Shown here in pieces: positions 15,491 through 23,212 of a DNA stretch of 28,570 bases. A program made the translations under genes and the position numbers. A model generated the notes under the pieces. The model did not search any database and was not told the origin of the DNA. It saw only the letters and a program-made list of their open reading frames with translations. The stretch lies in NCBI GenBank assembly GCA_045601245.1, contig JAZRZH010000037.1, positions 1-28,570 on the forward strand, read 5' to 3'. Origin of the DNA: Cacconaster sp045601245. GTDB taxonomy: Bacteria > Bacteroidota > Bacteroidia > Bacteroidales > UBA932. How positions within the stretch are numbered: position 1 is the first letter of the stretch; each line of letters starts with the position of its first letter.

Positions 15491-18202
15491 ATGGAATACA
15501 ACTTCAAGGAAATCGAAAAGAAATGGCAGGCCTATTGGGCCGGGAATCACACCTTCCAGACAAATACAGACCCTTCCAAGCCGAAGTACTACGTACTCGA
15601 CATGTTCCCTTATCCATCCGGTGCCGGACTGCATGTCGGACATCCTCTCGGATACATTGCGAGTGATATCTTCAGCCGCTACAAGCGCCTGAAGGGTTTC
15701 AACGTCCTTCACCCTATGGGCTACGACGCATTCGGACTCCCGGCAGAGCAGTATGCCATCCAGACAGGCCAGCATCCGGCCGTGACCACCGAGCAGAACA
15801 TTGCGCGTTACCGTCAGCAGATGGACCGCATAGGCTTCTCATATGACTGGTCACGCGAGGTCCGCACCTGCGATCCGAAATACTACAAATGGACACAGTG
15901 GGCATTCCTCAAGATGTTCAACAGCTGGTACAACCCTGAGAAGCAGAAGGCTGAGCCTATTGAGACCCTCATTGATAAATTCAAGGCCGAGGGCAAGTGG
16001 GACGGCCTTACCGAAAAGGAGCAGTCAGACCTCCTGATGCAGTACCGCATCGCATACCAGGGCGAGACTTCCGTCAACTGGTGCCCTAAGCTCGGCACCG
16101 TCCTCGCAAATGACGAGGTCAAGGAAGGTTACTCGGTCCGTGGCGGCTTCCCTGTGGAGCAGAAGAAGATGCTTCAGTGGCAGCTCCGCGTCTCCGCATA
16201 TGCCGAGAGACTTCTCAAGGGTCTCGACACCATCGACTGGACGGATTCCCTCAAGGATATGCAGCGCAACTGGATCGGCAAGAGCGAAGGTACCGAGATG
16301 ATTTTCAAGGTATCCAACGGCAAGGATGAGTATGATATGACCATCTTCACCACTCGTGCTGACACCGTATTCGGCGTCACATTCATGGTACTTGCACCTG
16401 AAAGCGAGTGGGTGGACAAACTCACTACCCCGGAACAGAGGGCCGCGGTCGACGAGTATCTTGCAATGGCCCGCAAGAAGACCGAGCGCGAGCGTATCGC
16501 CGAGACCCGCAAGGCCACCGGCGTATTCTCCGGGTCCTATGCGGTCAATCCTCTCACCGGCGACAAGGTTCCGGTATGGATTTCAGAATATGTACTTTCC
16601 GGCTACGGCACCGGCGCCATCATGGCGGTTCCGGCACACGACAGCCGCGACTATACGTTTGCAAAGACATTCGATCTCCCTATCATCCCGCTTATCGAGG
16701 GCGCTGATGTCAGCGAGCAGAGTTTCGATGCGAAAGAGGGCACGATGGTCAACTCCGGCTTCCTCACTGGAATGTCTGTCAAGGAGGCGATCGAAGCCGC
16801 AAAGGATTATGTCGAGGCGCACGGCCTAGGCCGCCGCAAGACCAATTACCGTCTCCGCGACGCGATATTCTCCCGCCAGAGGTACTGGGGCGAGCCGTTC
16901 CCTGTATATTACAACAACGGCATAGCCACTGCAATGCCGGAATCCGCACTGCCTCTCGAACTTCCGGAGGTCGACAAGTTCCTCCCTACCGAGACCGGCG
17001 AACCGCCGTTGGGACGCGCTGAGAACTGGACATATGAAGGCTGCCCGATCGAGAAGAGCACAATGCCGGGCTTCGCAGGCAGCAGCGCGTACTACCTCAG
17101 ATATATGGACCCTCACAACGACGAGGCTCTCGTAAGCCGCGAGGCTGATGAATACTGGCGCGACGTCGACCTCTACATCGGAGGCACGGAGCACGCCACC
17201 GGCCATCTTATCTACTCGAGATTCTGGAATAAATTCCTCTATGACCTCGGCTACGTGTGCGAGCCGGAGCCGTTCAGGAAACTCATCAACCAGGGAATGA
17301 TCCAGGGCCGATCCAACTTCGTATATCGCATCATCAATACCAATACCTTCGTCTCATACGGCCTCAAGGACCAGTACGAGACCACCGAGATCCACGTCAA
17401 CGTCAACATCGTCAACAACGACCGTCTGGACCTCGAAGCTTTCAGGAACTGGATGCCTGACTACAAGGATGCCGAATTCATCCTCGAAAACGGCGAGTAC
17501 ATCTGCGGCTGGGCTGTCGAGAAGATGAGCAAGTCGATGTTCAATGTCGTCAACCCTGACAATATCTGCGACCGCTACGGCGCCGATACCCTCCGTCTCT
17601 ACGAAATGTTCCTCGGTCCTCTCGAGCAGAGCAAACCTTGGGATACCAAGGGCATCGACGGTGTGCACAGATTCCTCCGCAAGTTCTGGGGACTCTTCTT
17701 CGACCGCGACACTTTCTGTGTATCGGACGAGCAGCCGGCACCGGCCGAACTCAAGGCGCTCCACAAACTCATCGGCAAGGCACAGTATGACATCGAGCAC
17801 TTCTCATTCAACACCACCGTCAGCGCATTCATGATTGCAGTCAACGAACTCTCCGACCTCAAGTGCAACAAGCGCGCGATACTCGAACCGATGGCAGTCA
17901 TCCTCTCTCCGTTCGCACCTCACATCGCGGAAGAGCTCTGGCAGTATCTCGGTCACAATGAGACCATCACTTACGCTTCATTCCCTGAGTACGTCGAGGC
18001 TTACACTGTAGAGGATTCGTTTGACTATCCGGTATCGTTCAACGGCAAGATGCGCTTTAAGATCACCCTTCCGAAGAGTATGGCTCCGAAGGATGTCGAG
18101 GCCGCAGTCCTGGCCGACGCAAATACAGAAAGATACCTCAACGGAGGCGCACCGAAGAAGGTGATTGTCGTACCGGGCAAGATCGTGAACGTTGTCTGCT
18201 AG
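15491..18202 (+). CDS. leuS: Leucyl-tRNA synthetase
   Basis: Charges tRNA-Leu. Class Ia synthetase with HVGH (HIGH) at residues 48-51, the CP1 editing domain at about 220-430 (including TVFGVTFMVLAPE and the AVPAHDSRDY editing-site segment), KMSKS at 678-682, and a C-terminal anticodon-binding/ValRS-like domain ending in KVIVVPGKIVNVVC. The insert between the catalytic halves (about 595-670, including an HVNVNIVNNDRLD stretch) is the one seen in Bacteroidota LeuRS. At 903 aa it is normal. Strong codon bias, like gcvT. The YitT-type gene starts 3 nt after the stop, so they are co-transcribed. Confidence 0.98.
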   Translation: MEYNFKEIEKKWQAYWAGNHTFQTNTDPSKPKYYVLDMFPYPSGAGLHVGHPLGYIASDIFSRYKRLKGFNVLHPMGYDAFGLPAEQYAIQTGQHPAVTTEQNIARYRQQMDRIGFSYDWSREVRTCDPKYYKWTQWAFLKMFNSWYNPEKQKAEPIETLIDKFKAEGKWDGLTEKEQSDLLMQYRIAYQGETSVNWCPKLGTVLANDEVKEGYSVRGGFPVEQKKMLQWQLRVSAYAERLLKGLDTIDWTDSLKDMQRNWIGKSEGTEMIFKVSNGKDEYDMTIFTTRADTVFGVTFMVLAPESEWVDKLTTPEQRAAVDEYLAMARKKTERERIAETRKATGVFSGSYAVNPLTGDKVPVWISEYVLSGYGTGAIMAVPAHDSRDYTFAKTFDLPIIPLIEGADVSEQSFDAKEGTMVNSGFLTGMSVKEAIEAAKDYVEAHGLGRRKTNYRLRDAIFSRQRYWGEPFPVYYNNGIATAMPESALPLELPEVDKFLPTETGEPPLGRAENWTYEGCPIEKSTMPGFAGSSAYYLRYMDPHNDEALVSREADEYWRDVDLYIGGTEHATGHLIYSRFWNKFLYDLGYVCEPEPFRKLINQGMIQGRSNFVYRIINTNTFVSYGLKDQYETTEIHVNVNIVNNDRLDLEAFRNWMPDYKDAEFILENGEYICGWAVEKMSKSMFNVVNPDNICDRYGADTLRLYEMFLGPLEQSKPWDTKGIDGVHRFLRKFWGLFFDRDTFCVSDEQPAPAELKALHKLIGKAQYDIEHFSFNTTVSAFMIAVNELSDLKCNKRAILEPMAVILSPFAPHIAEELWQYLGHNETITYASFPEYVEAYTVEDSFDYPVSFNGKMRFKITLPKSMAPKDVEAAVLADANTERYLNGGAPKKVIVVPGKIVNVVC

Positions 18203-18205
18203 CAT

Positions 18206-19108
18206 ATGGGAAAGACTATGAGTTCTTGGCAGAAGGCGGTCAAGGACTACCTGCTGATATCCATCGGCCTGCTTATGTATGTGCTGGCCTGGACGATATT
18301 CATAATTCCTAACCATCTGGTAGGTGGCGGATGTACCGGTATTTCCGCTATCATCCAGTATACGACGGGATTCAATATCAGTTACACTTATTTCCTGTTG
18401 AATGCTGTCCTGCTGGTCCTCGGCATCCGGATCCTCGGCAAAGGATTCGGTGCCAAGACAATCTACGCGGTCATCTTCTGCTCCGTGGCGTTCAAATTCG
18501 TACCGATGTTCATCCCTCAGGTGTTCGTCCAGCAGATCGCGGTGGACAACGGCAAGATGCTGTGCGTCCTCTTCGGAGGTGCGCTTTCAGGCCTTGGCAC
18601 ATCCATGGCGATCCGGTTCGGCGGCAGCACCGGCGGCACGGATATTATAGCCCTTATGATTAATAAATTTCATAACATATCCACCGGCACCATTATCGTG
18701 GCAATGGATATCCTCATAATATCCAGTTCCCTGCTGATTCCGTCCGATGCGAGCTGGGGAGAGCGTTTCGCCAACGTGGTTTATGGATTTATCTGCTCCG
18801 GAGTATCAAGTATTTCACTCGATTATTTCATAATGGGTTCGAAACAGTCGGTGCAAATGTTGATTTTCTCTGAAAATTATGAAAAAATCGCAGACAGGAT
18901 TATCGGAGAATCACGACACGGCGTCTCTGTCTTCGATGCAGAAGGGTGGTATACCAAGGCCAGCCACAGGGTTCTGCTGGTAGTTGTGCGAAAGACTGAA
19001 ATGAATCATTTCCTGAGGCTTATCAAAGAGGAGGATCCTTCCGCATTCATTTCTGTCGGCAATATCCACGGCGTCTACGGGATGGGTTTCGAACAGATAA
19101 AAAAGTAG
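18206..19108 (+). CDS. YitT-family membrane protein (DUF161/DUF2179)
   Basis: Inner-membrane protein of unknown function. The N-terminal ~200 residues hold about five to six hydrophobic helices with the family's conserved IPNHLVGGGCTGIS, GLGTSMAIRFGGSTGGTDIIA and SGVSSISLDYFIMG segments. The soluble C-terminal domain (about 210-300, DUF2179) contains the HGVSVFDAEGWYT and VGNIHGVYGMGF motifs. At 300 aa it is normal. The position 3 nt after leuS suggests expression from the leuS promoter. Transport has been proposed for the family but the substrate is unknown. Confidence 0.9.
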   Translation: MGKTMSSWQKAVKDYLLISIGLLMYVLAWTIFIIPNHLVGGGCTGISAIIQYTTGFNISYTYFLLNAVLLVLGIRILGKGFGAKTIYAVIFCSVAFKFVPMFIPQVFVQQIAVDNGKMLCVLFGGALSGLGTSMAIRFGGSTGGTDIIALMINKFHNISTGTIIVAMDILIISSSLLIPSDASWGERFANVVYGFICSGVSSISLDYFIMGSKQSVQMLIFSENYEKIADRIIGESRHGVSVFDAEGWYTKASHRVLLVVVRKTEMNHFLRLIKEEDPSAFISVGNIHGVYGMGFEQIKK

Positions 19109-19194
19109 CTAATAATTTGTATTTGCACTTTTGTAAGGGTGTTATAGGGCTATTATATATTTTTTTCTTCCGCCTCAATACAATTGCATAGCTT

Positions 19195-19218
19195 AGCCGT
19201 CGGATTAAAACCGACGCT
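19195..19218 (+). promoter_or_regulatory. Hairpin abutting the start codon of the first AraC-type gene
   Basis: CGTCGG (19198-19203) pairs perfectly with CCGACG (19211-19216) around ATTAAAA, and AG/CT extends the stem past one bulged C. The stem ends directly at ATG 19219. In mRNA it would sit in the ribosome-binding footprint, so it may modulate translation. It has no T tract, so a terminator is unlikely. Confidence 0.5.
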
Positions 19219-19815
19219 ATGAAAGACAATATCCTTTTGATTCTGGCCATCGTGCCGTTCGCCTGTGCGGCTGCCGCTGCAGGCGTTTTGCTATTTGTCA
19301 AATATCGCCGCAGCCGGCGGCCTTTACCGGAGGAATGTACAGCTTCTCCGATGACATCAGGCTACTCCAAACGTTCTGTACTTGGACCTAAGCCAAGAGA
19401 GAGATTCCTCACTGACGGCGCTGAAGCCCAGGACGAGTATGATGACCTTATTAACAGACTTGAATATCTTTTTGAAACGGAAAAGATTTTTCTGGATGCG
19501 GATGTCAGGATATCCGATGTGGCTGCAAAACTCTCCACAACCAAAAACCAGCTGTCAAAAGCTATTGGCATCAAGACCGGCAAAAACTTCTGCCAGCTGC
19601 TGCACTCATATCGCGTGAGGGAGGCAATGCGGCTCTATACAGCCAATCAGAAACTCACTATCAGTCAGTTGTGCAAATCTGTCGGATTCAATTCTATGAC
19701 TACTTTTAACACTGCATTTGGACGTAATACCGGATATACTCCGGCGGAATGGTGCAAAAACTACCGAAAGTCAAATGCCAGAGGGGCAGGATATGTCGTC
19801 AAAAAGAAAGAGTGA
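19219..19815 (+). CDS. Membrane-anchored AraC-type HTH regulator
   Basis: Predicted transcriptional regulator held at the inner membrane. One transmembrane helix (about 5-27) is followed by a basic stretch KYRRSRR, so the rest is cytoplasmic. A linker (30-72) leads to an AraC/XylS DNA-binding domain (about 75-183) with two helix-turn-helices, around 97-118 (ISDVAAKLSTTKNQLSKAI) and 147-170 (TISQLCKSVGFNSMTTFNTA), and the typical YTPAEWCKNYR end. There is no sensor or ligand-binding domain, and at 198 aa it is short. A full-length hybrid two-component regulator in Bacteroidota ends the same way, so this may be a reduced descendant. It overlaps the next AraC-type gene by 23 nt. No clear -7 element; three near-matches lie at about 19113-19133. 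Confidence 0.85.
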   Translation: MKDNILLILAIVPFACAAAAAGVLLFVKYRRSRRPLPEECTASPMTSGYSKRSVLGPKPRERFLTDGAEAQDEYDDLINRLEYLFETEKIFLDADVRISDVAAKLSTTKNQLSKAIGIKTGKNFCQLLHSYRVREAMRLYTANQKLTISQLCKSVGFNSMTTFNTAFGRNTGYTPAEWCKNYRKSNARGAGYVVKKKE

Positions 19816-20242
19816 CGGAATCATAGGAAGATTCTATGTTATTTTCGGCCTTCGCGATGCGGAAAATGAACTTCAGCGCGCAAAGAGGGAAGAGGTATTG
19901 TTTGAACTTATGGAAAACACAATATCAAAGAAGAGCCTCTATCTCAACAAAAGCCTGTCGGCCGATACTCTGGCCCGTGAATTAGGTACAAATCGCCTCT
20001 ATCTCAACAGAATGCTCCATAACCGCGGTCTCCGGTTCACTTCATACATCAATACGTTCCGCCTGCAGAAGGCCATACAGATACTTTCAATGCCGGAAAA
20101 CAAGGATATGTCAATAGATGAGGTTGCGCTGCGCAGTGGTTTTACAAGCGACAGGACGATGAATTACTATGTATTGAAGATGATGGGTGTGACCGCGGTG
20201 GTGCTGAAGCGCCGGTTCGACAATATGCAACCTGAACACTGA
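19793..20242 (+). CDS. Soluble AraC-type HTH protein, partner of the previous gene
   Basis: Second AraC-type DNA-binding protein, about 149 aa, with no membrane helix. ATG 19793 is chosen because an in-frame reading from 19718 would run 98 nt into the previous gene; from 19793 the overlap is 23 nt. Two helix-turn-helices are visible, around 56-77 (LSADTLARELGTNRLYLNRML) and 106-128 (MSIDEVALRSGFTSDRTMNYY). The second ends in MGVTAVVLKRRF rather than the usual TPSEYRxxF, so it is somewhat degenerate. The close coupling suggests a heteromeric regulator pair, one member at the membrane. Targets are unknown. Confidence 0.8.
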   Translation: MSSKRKSDGIIGRFYVIFGLRDAENELQRAKREEVLFELMENTISKKSLYLNKSLSADTLARELGTNRLYLNRMLHNRGLRFTSYINTFRLQKAIQILSMPENKDMSIDEVALRSGFTSDRTMNYYVLKMMGVTAVVLKRRFDNMQPEH

Positions 20243-20277
20243 GACGCGGATAATGCAGTGTCTGTCCATCTTTTTAT

Positions 20278-20285
20278 TATATTTG
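20278..20285 (+). promoter_or_regulatory. Candidate -7 element before the CNNM gene
   Basis: TATATTTG matches TAnnTTTG exactly and ends 8 nt before ATG 20294. Transcription would begin almost at the start codon, giving a very short leader or leaderless mRNA. It also argues against the GTG start at 20258. Confidence 0.55.
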
Positions 20286-20293
20286 CATTCTAT

Positions 20294-21367
20294 ATGACAC
20301 TGCTGCTGATTTTTCTATTGGGCGCTATGGCGATATCGTTCCTCTGCTCCGTGCTGGAGGCGACATTGCTCTCTACGCCGTTGTCCTTCATTACCATGAA
20401 GGAGGACGAAGGCTACAAACCTGCCGTGAAGTTCAAGAAGTTCAAGCAGGAGTCCAGCCGTCCTATCGCGGCGATTCTGAGTCTCAATACTATAGCAAAT
20501 ACAATCGGTGCAGCGGGAGTCGGCCGCCAGGCCACACTCGTCTTCGGCAGCGAATGGTTCGGCCTGGTCAGCGCAGTGACCACCATTCTCATACTTGTAT
20601 TCTCGGAGATTATTCCGAAGACCATAGGTACCACGAAGTGGAAGCACCTGATGGGCTTCGCCACACGCAGCATCAGCGTGCTGGTTATTATTCTCTATCC
20701 GATAGTGATTGTCATCGAATGGTTCTCCCGCCTTATTACGCCTGACACGGAAGAGGCAGCGGTATCCAGGGAAGAGGTGAGCGCCATAGCAAATGTGGCT
20801 GAAGAGGAGGAGGTTCTTGATGAGGATGAGAACGCCGTGATCCAGAATCTCTTCAAGATGGATGACATACCGGCGTACGAGGCCATGACCCCGCGCGTGG
20901 TATGTGCGATTGCGCCGGAGTCGATGACGGTCAAGGCATTCTACCGAAACAAGGATTACCGCCACCACAGCCGTATCCCGGTCTATGCTGAGAGCGACGA
21001 GTACATCACCGGATACATTCTTCGCTCGGATGCGCTCCAGCTTCTTGCGGATGACAAGTTCGACCGCACCCTGGGCAGCATAAAGCGCGATATCGAGCTC
21101 TTCAACGAGGAGACCAAGTTGGGCAAGATATGGGACGAGATGCTTGGCAAGAACGAGCAGATAGCCTGTATTATCGATGACTACGGCGCATTTCAGGGAA
21201 TCCTTTCCCTTGAAGATATCATTGAAACGCTGCTGGGCAGTGAGATAGTGGACGAAAGCGATGTGGCTCCGGATATGCAGGCGCTTGCGAAGGAGCGTTG
21301 GCAGAACCGGTCCCAGCGCGGTAAAAAACCGAAAACAACAAATTCCTCACACGATAATGAACAGTGA
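20294..21367 (+). CDS. CNNM/CorB-like membrane protein with CBS domains
   Basis: Predicted inner-membrane protein of the CNNM/HlyC-CorC family, linked to divalent-cation (Mg2+) transport or efflux. ATG 20294 is chosen over GTG 20258 because a promoter element lies between them; this gives 357 aa starting MTLLLIFLLGAM. The N-terminal transmembrane domain (about 1-150) has the family's small-residue helices (SFLCSVLEATLLSTP, LNTIANTIGAAGVG, FSEIIPKTIGTTKW). A paired CBS domain follows (about 190-310: MTPRVVCAIAP, HSRIPVYAES, CIIDDYGAFQGILSLEDIIETLLGSEIVDE). The usual C-terminal CorC_HlyC domain is missing; the protein ends in a basic tail. The last 11 nt overlap guaA. Confidence 0.9.
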   Translation: MTLLLIFLLGAMAISFLCSVLEATLLSTPLSFITMKEDEGYKPAVKFKKFKQESSRPIAAILSLNTIANTIGAAGVGRQATLVFGSEWFGLVSAVTTILILVFSEIIPKTIGTTKWKHLMGFATRSISVLVIILYPIVIVIEWFSRLITPDTEEAAVSREEVSAIANVAEEEEVLDEDENAVIQNLFKMDDIPAYEAMTPRVVCAIAPESMTVKAFYRNKDYRHHSRIPVYAESDEYITGYILRSDALQLLADDKFDRTLGSIKRDIELFNEETKLGKIWDEMLGKNEQIACIIDDYGAFQGILSLEDIIETLLGSEIVDESDVAPDMQALAKERWQNRSQRGKKPKTTNSSHDNEQ

Positions 21368-22886
21368 CCAGAAAATCCTGATTCTTGACTTCGGCTCTCA
21401 GACCACTCAGCTGATCGCCAGAAGGTTGAGGGAACTCCGCACTTTCTGCGAGATTATCCCTTACAACAAATTTCCGGAGGATACGGAGGGTGTGATAGGC
21501 GTCATCCTGGCGGGCTCGCCTCTGAGCGTCTACGATCCGAAGGCCTTCAAGATTGACCTCGATGCCATAAGGGGCAAATTCCCGATTCTCGGCATCTGCT
21601 ACGGTGCCCAGTATATCAGTTATACCCAGGGCGGAAAGGTAGAACCGGCAGGCAGCCGCGAATACGGCCGCGCCGCTCTCGGAAACATAGACTCTTCGAG
21701 CCTTCTGCTCAAGGGCATTGACGAGGGTTCGCAGGTGTGGATGAGCCACGGTGACACGATTACCGCCATCCCGGAGGGATACAAGCGCATAGCATCCACT
21801 GAGGACGTGTATTTCGCCGCTTTCGAGTCCTGCACCGAGAAAATCTGGGGCGTCCAGTTCCATCCGGAAGTATATCACACACTGCAGGGCAAGAAACTCC
21901 TCGAAAACTTTGCCGTAGGCATCTGCGGCAGCCGGCAGGAGTGGAGTCCGGAATCCTTCGTCGCCAGCACGGTGGAAGAGATTCGAAAGACGGTCGGCAA
22001 TGACCGCGTGATCCTCGGTCTCAGCGGCGGTGTGGATTCATCAGTCGCCGCAGTGCTGCTTTCACGCGCCATCGGCGACAATCTGACCTGCATCTTCGTC
22101 AACCACGGACTGCTCCGCAAGAACGAGTATGAGTCTGTTATCGAGAATTACTCCGGTCTCGGAGTCAATATAATCGGCGTTGATGCCAGCGAGATTTTCT
22201 ACAAGGAGCTTGAAGGTGTCACTGATCCCGAGCAGAAGCGCAAGATCATCGGCCGCCTCTTCGTGGAGGTTTTCAATGCCGAGGCAAAGAAGATCAAGGA
22301 TGCAAAATGGCTCGCTCAGGGCACCATTTATCCTGACCGAATCGAGAGCCTGAATATCACCGGAAAGACTATCAAGAGCCACCACAATGTCGGCGGCCTC
22401 CCGAAGGAGATGAACCTGCAGCTCTGCGAGCCGCTCAAGTGGCTCTTCAAGGATGAGGTCCGCGAGGTCGGACTGCAGCTCGGCATTCCGCGCGAGCTTA
22501 TCTTCCGTCATCCGTTCCCGGGTCCGGGACTGGCCATCCGCATCCTCGGTTCCATCGACCGCGAGAGCGTGCGCATCCTCCAGGATGCCGATGATATATT
22601 CATCAGCGCCCTCCGCAAATACGACCTCTATGACAAGGTATGGCAGGCCGGAGTCATCCTGCTGCCTAACAAGACTGTCGGTGTGATGGGCGACGAGCGC
22701 ACATACGAGCGCGCAGTGGTACTCCGTGCAGTGACAAGTTCCGACGCGATGACAGCTGATTGGGCCGACCTTCCTCACGCATTCCTCGCAGAGGTCAGCA
22801 ATGACATCATCCGTGGCGTCAAGGGCGTCAACCGCGTATGCTATGACATCTCATCCAAACCACCTGCAACAATTGAGTGGGAATAA
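21357..22886 (+). CDS. guaA: GMP synthase (glutamine-hydrolysing)
   Basis: Converts XMP to GMP using glutamine and ATP. The class I amidotransferase domain (about 5-190) has nucleophile Cys81 (GICYGAQY) and His169/Glu171 (VQFHPEVYHT). The ATP-pyrophosphatase domain has the PP-loop SGGVDSS at 223-229, and the C-terminal dimerisation domain ends in SSKPPATIEWE, the normal end. ATG 21357 (MNSDQKILILDFGSQTTQ) is chosen: a longer frame from 21261 adds 32 basic residues inside the upstream gene. The result, 509 aa, is the usual length. It overlaps the CNNM gene by 11 nt and a strong terminator follows 7 nt after the stop. Confidence 0.98.
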   Translation: MNSDQKILILDFGSQTTQLIARRLRELRTFCEIIPYNKFPEDTEGVIGVILAGSPLSVYDPKAFKIDLDAIRGKFPILGICYGAQYISYTQGGKVEPAGSREYGRAALGNIDSSSLLLKGIDEGSQVWMSHGDTITAIPEGYKRIASTEDVYFAAFESCTEKIWGVQFHPEVYHTLQGKKLLENFAVGICGSRQEWSPESFVASTVEEIRKTVGNDRVILGLSGGVDSSVAAVLLSRAIGDNLTCIFVNHGLLRKNEYESVIENYSGLGVNIIGVDASEIFYKELEGVTDPEQKRKIIGRLFVEVFNAEAKKIKDAKWLAQGTIYPDRIESLNITGKTIKSHHNVGGLPKEMNLQLCEPLKWLFKDEVREVGLQLGIPRELIFRHPFPGPGLAIRILGSIDRESVRILQDADDIFISALRKYDLYDKVWQAGVILLPNKTVGVMGDERTYERAVVLRAVTSSDAMTADWADLPHAFLAEVSNDIIRGVKGVNRVCYDISSKPPATIEWE

Positions 22887-22893
22887 AACTATT

Positions 22894-22919
22894 GAGCCGC
22901 GCGGATGCGGCTCTTTTTT
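22894..22919 (+). terminator. Intrinsic terminator after guaA
   Basis: GAGCCGC (22894-22900) pairs perfectly with GCGGCTC (22907-22913) around a 6-nt loop, followed by six T. It closes the CNNM-guaA transcript. Confidence 0.93.
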
Positions 22920-23212
22920 GTCCTTGCAAGCGAAATACAAAACTGGCGAATGCGAAGTAATTCGCCAGACTATGCAAGTCACTCATTTAGCTGACTTTTA
23001 TTGAATATTGTAAATTGAATTCTATATACAAGCGCAATGTATTCAAAAGTCTTTTTTGCTGATGATCCGGTATTTACTGCTATCTGTGTTACTGACGGCA
23101 GGGTGACCGTGGACAGCAAGGTACATCCTTTCTTTACGGAGAACAAGACCTGACAACTGGGCGAAGTGACCTTCCCATACATTTCGTTATACATTATCAA
23201 ACCATCGATACT
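22920..23212. other. Spacer before the secreted GH-like gene
   Basis: This ~290-nt stretch holds the hairpin at 22943-22968 and a 38-codon plus-strand frame at 23037-23153 (starting MYSKVFFADDPVF, ending HPFFTENKT). A 73-codon minus-strand frame overlaps it at 22979-23200. Neither has a recognised domain or promoter; either could be a gene remnant or chance. TACATTTC near 23174-23181 is one base from the -7 consensus and lies ~31 nt before ATG 23213, so it may be the promoter of the next gene. Confidence 0.4.
22943..22968. repeat. Perfect hairpin in the guaA-GH spacer
   Basis: CTGGCGAA (22943-22950) and TTCGCCAG (22961-22968) are perfect inverted repeats with a 10-nt loop. TGCAAG occurs on both sides (22925 and 22974). 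No T tract follows, so a terminator is doubtful; function unknown. Confidence 0.5.

Noticed and set aside
22979..23200. 73-codon minus-strand frame in the guaA-GH spacer
   Set aside because: No recognisable domain, no promoter, and it overlaps a competing plus-strand frame. Reported only as spacer content.
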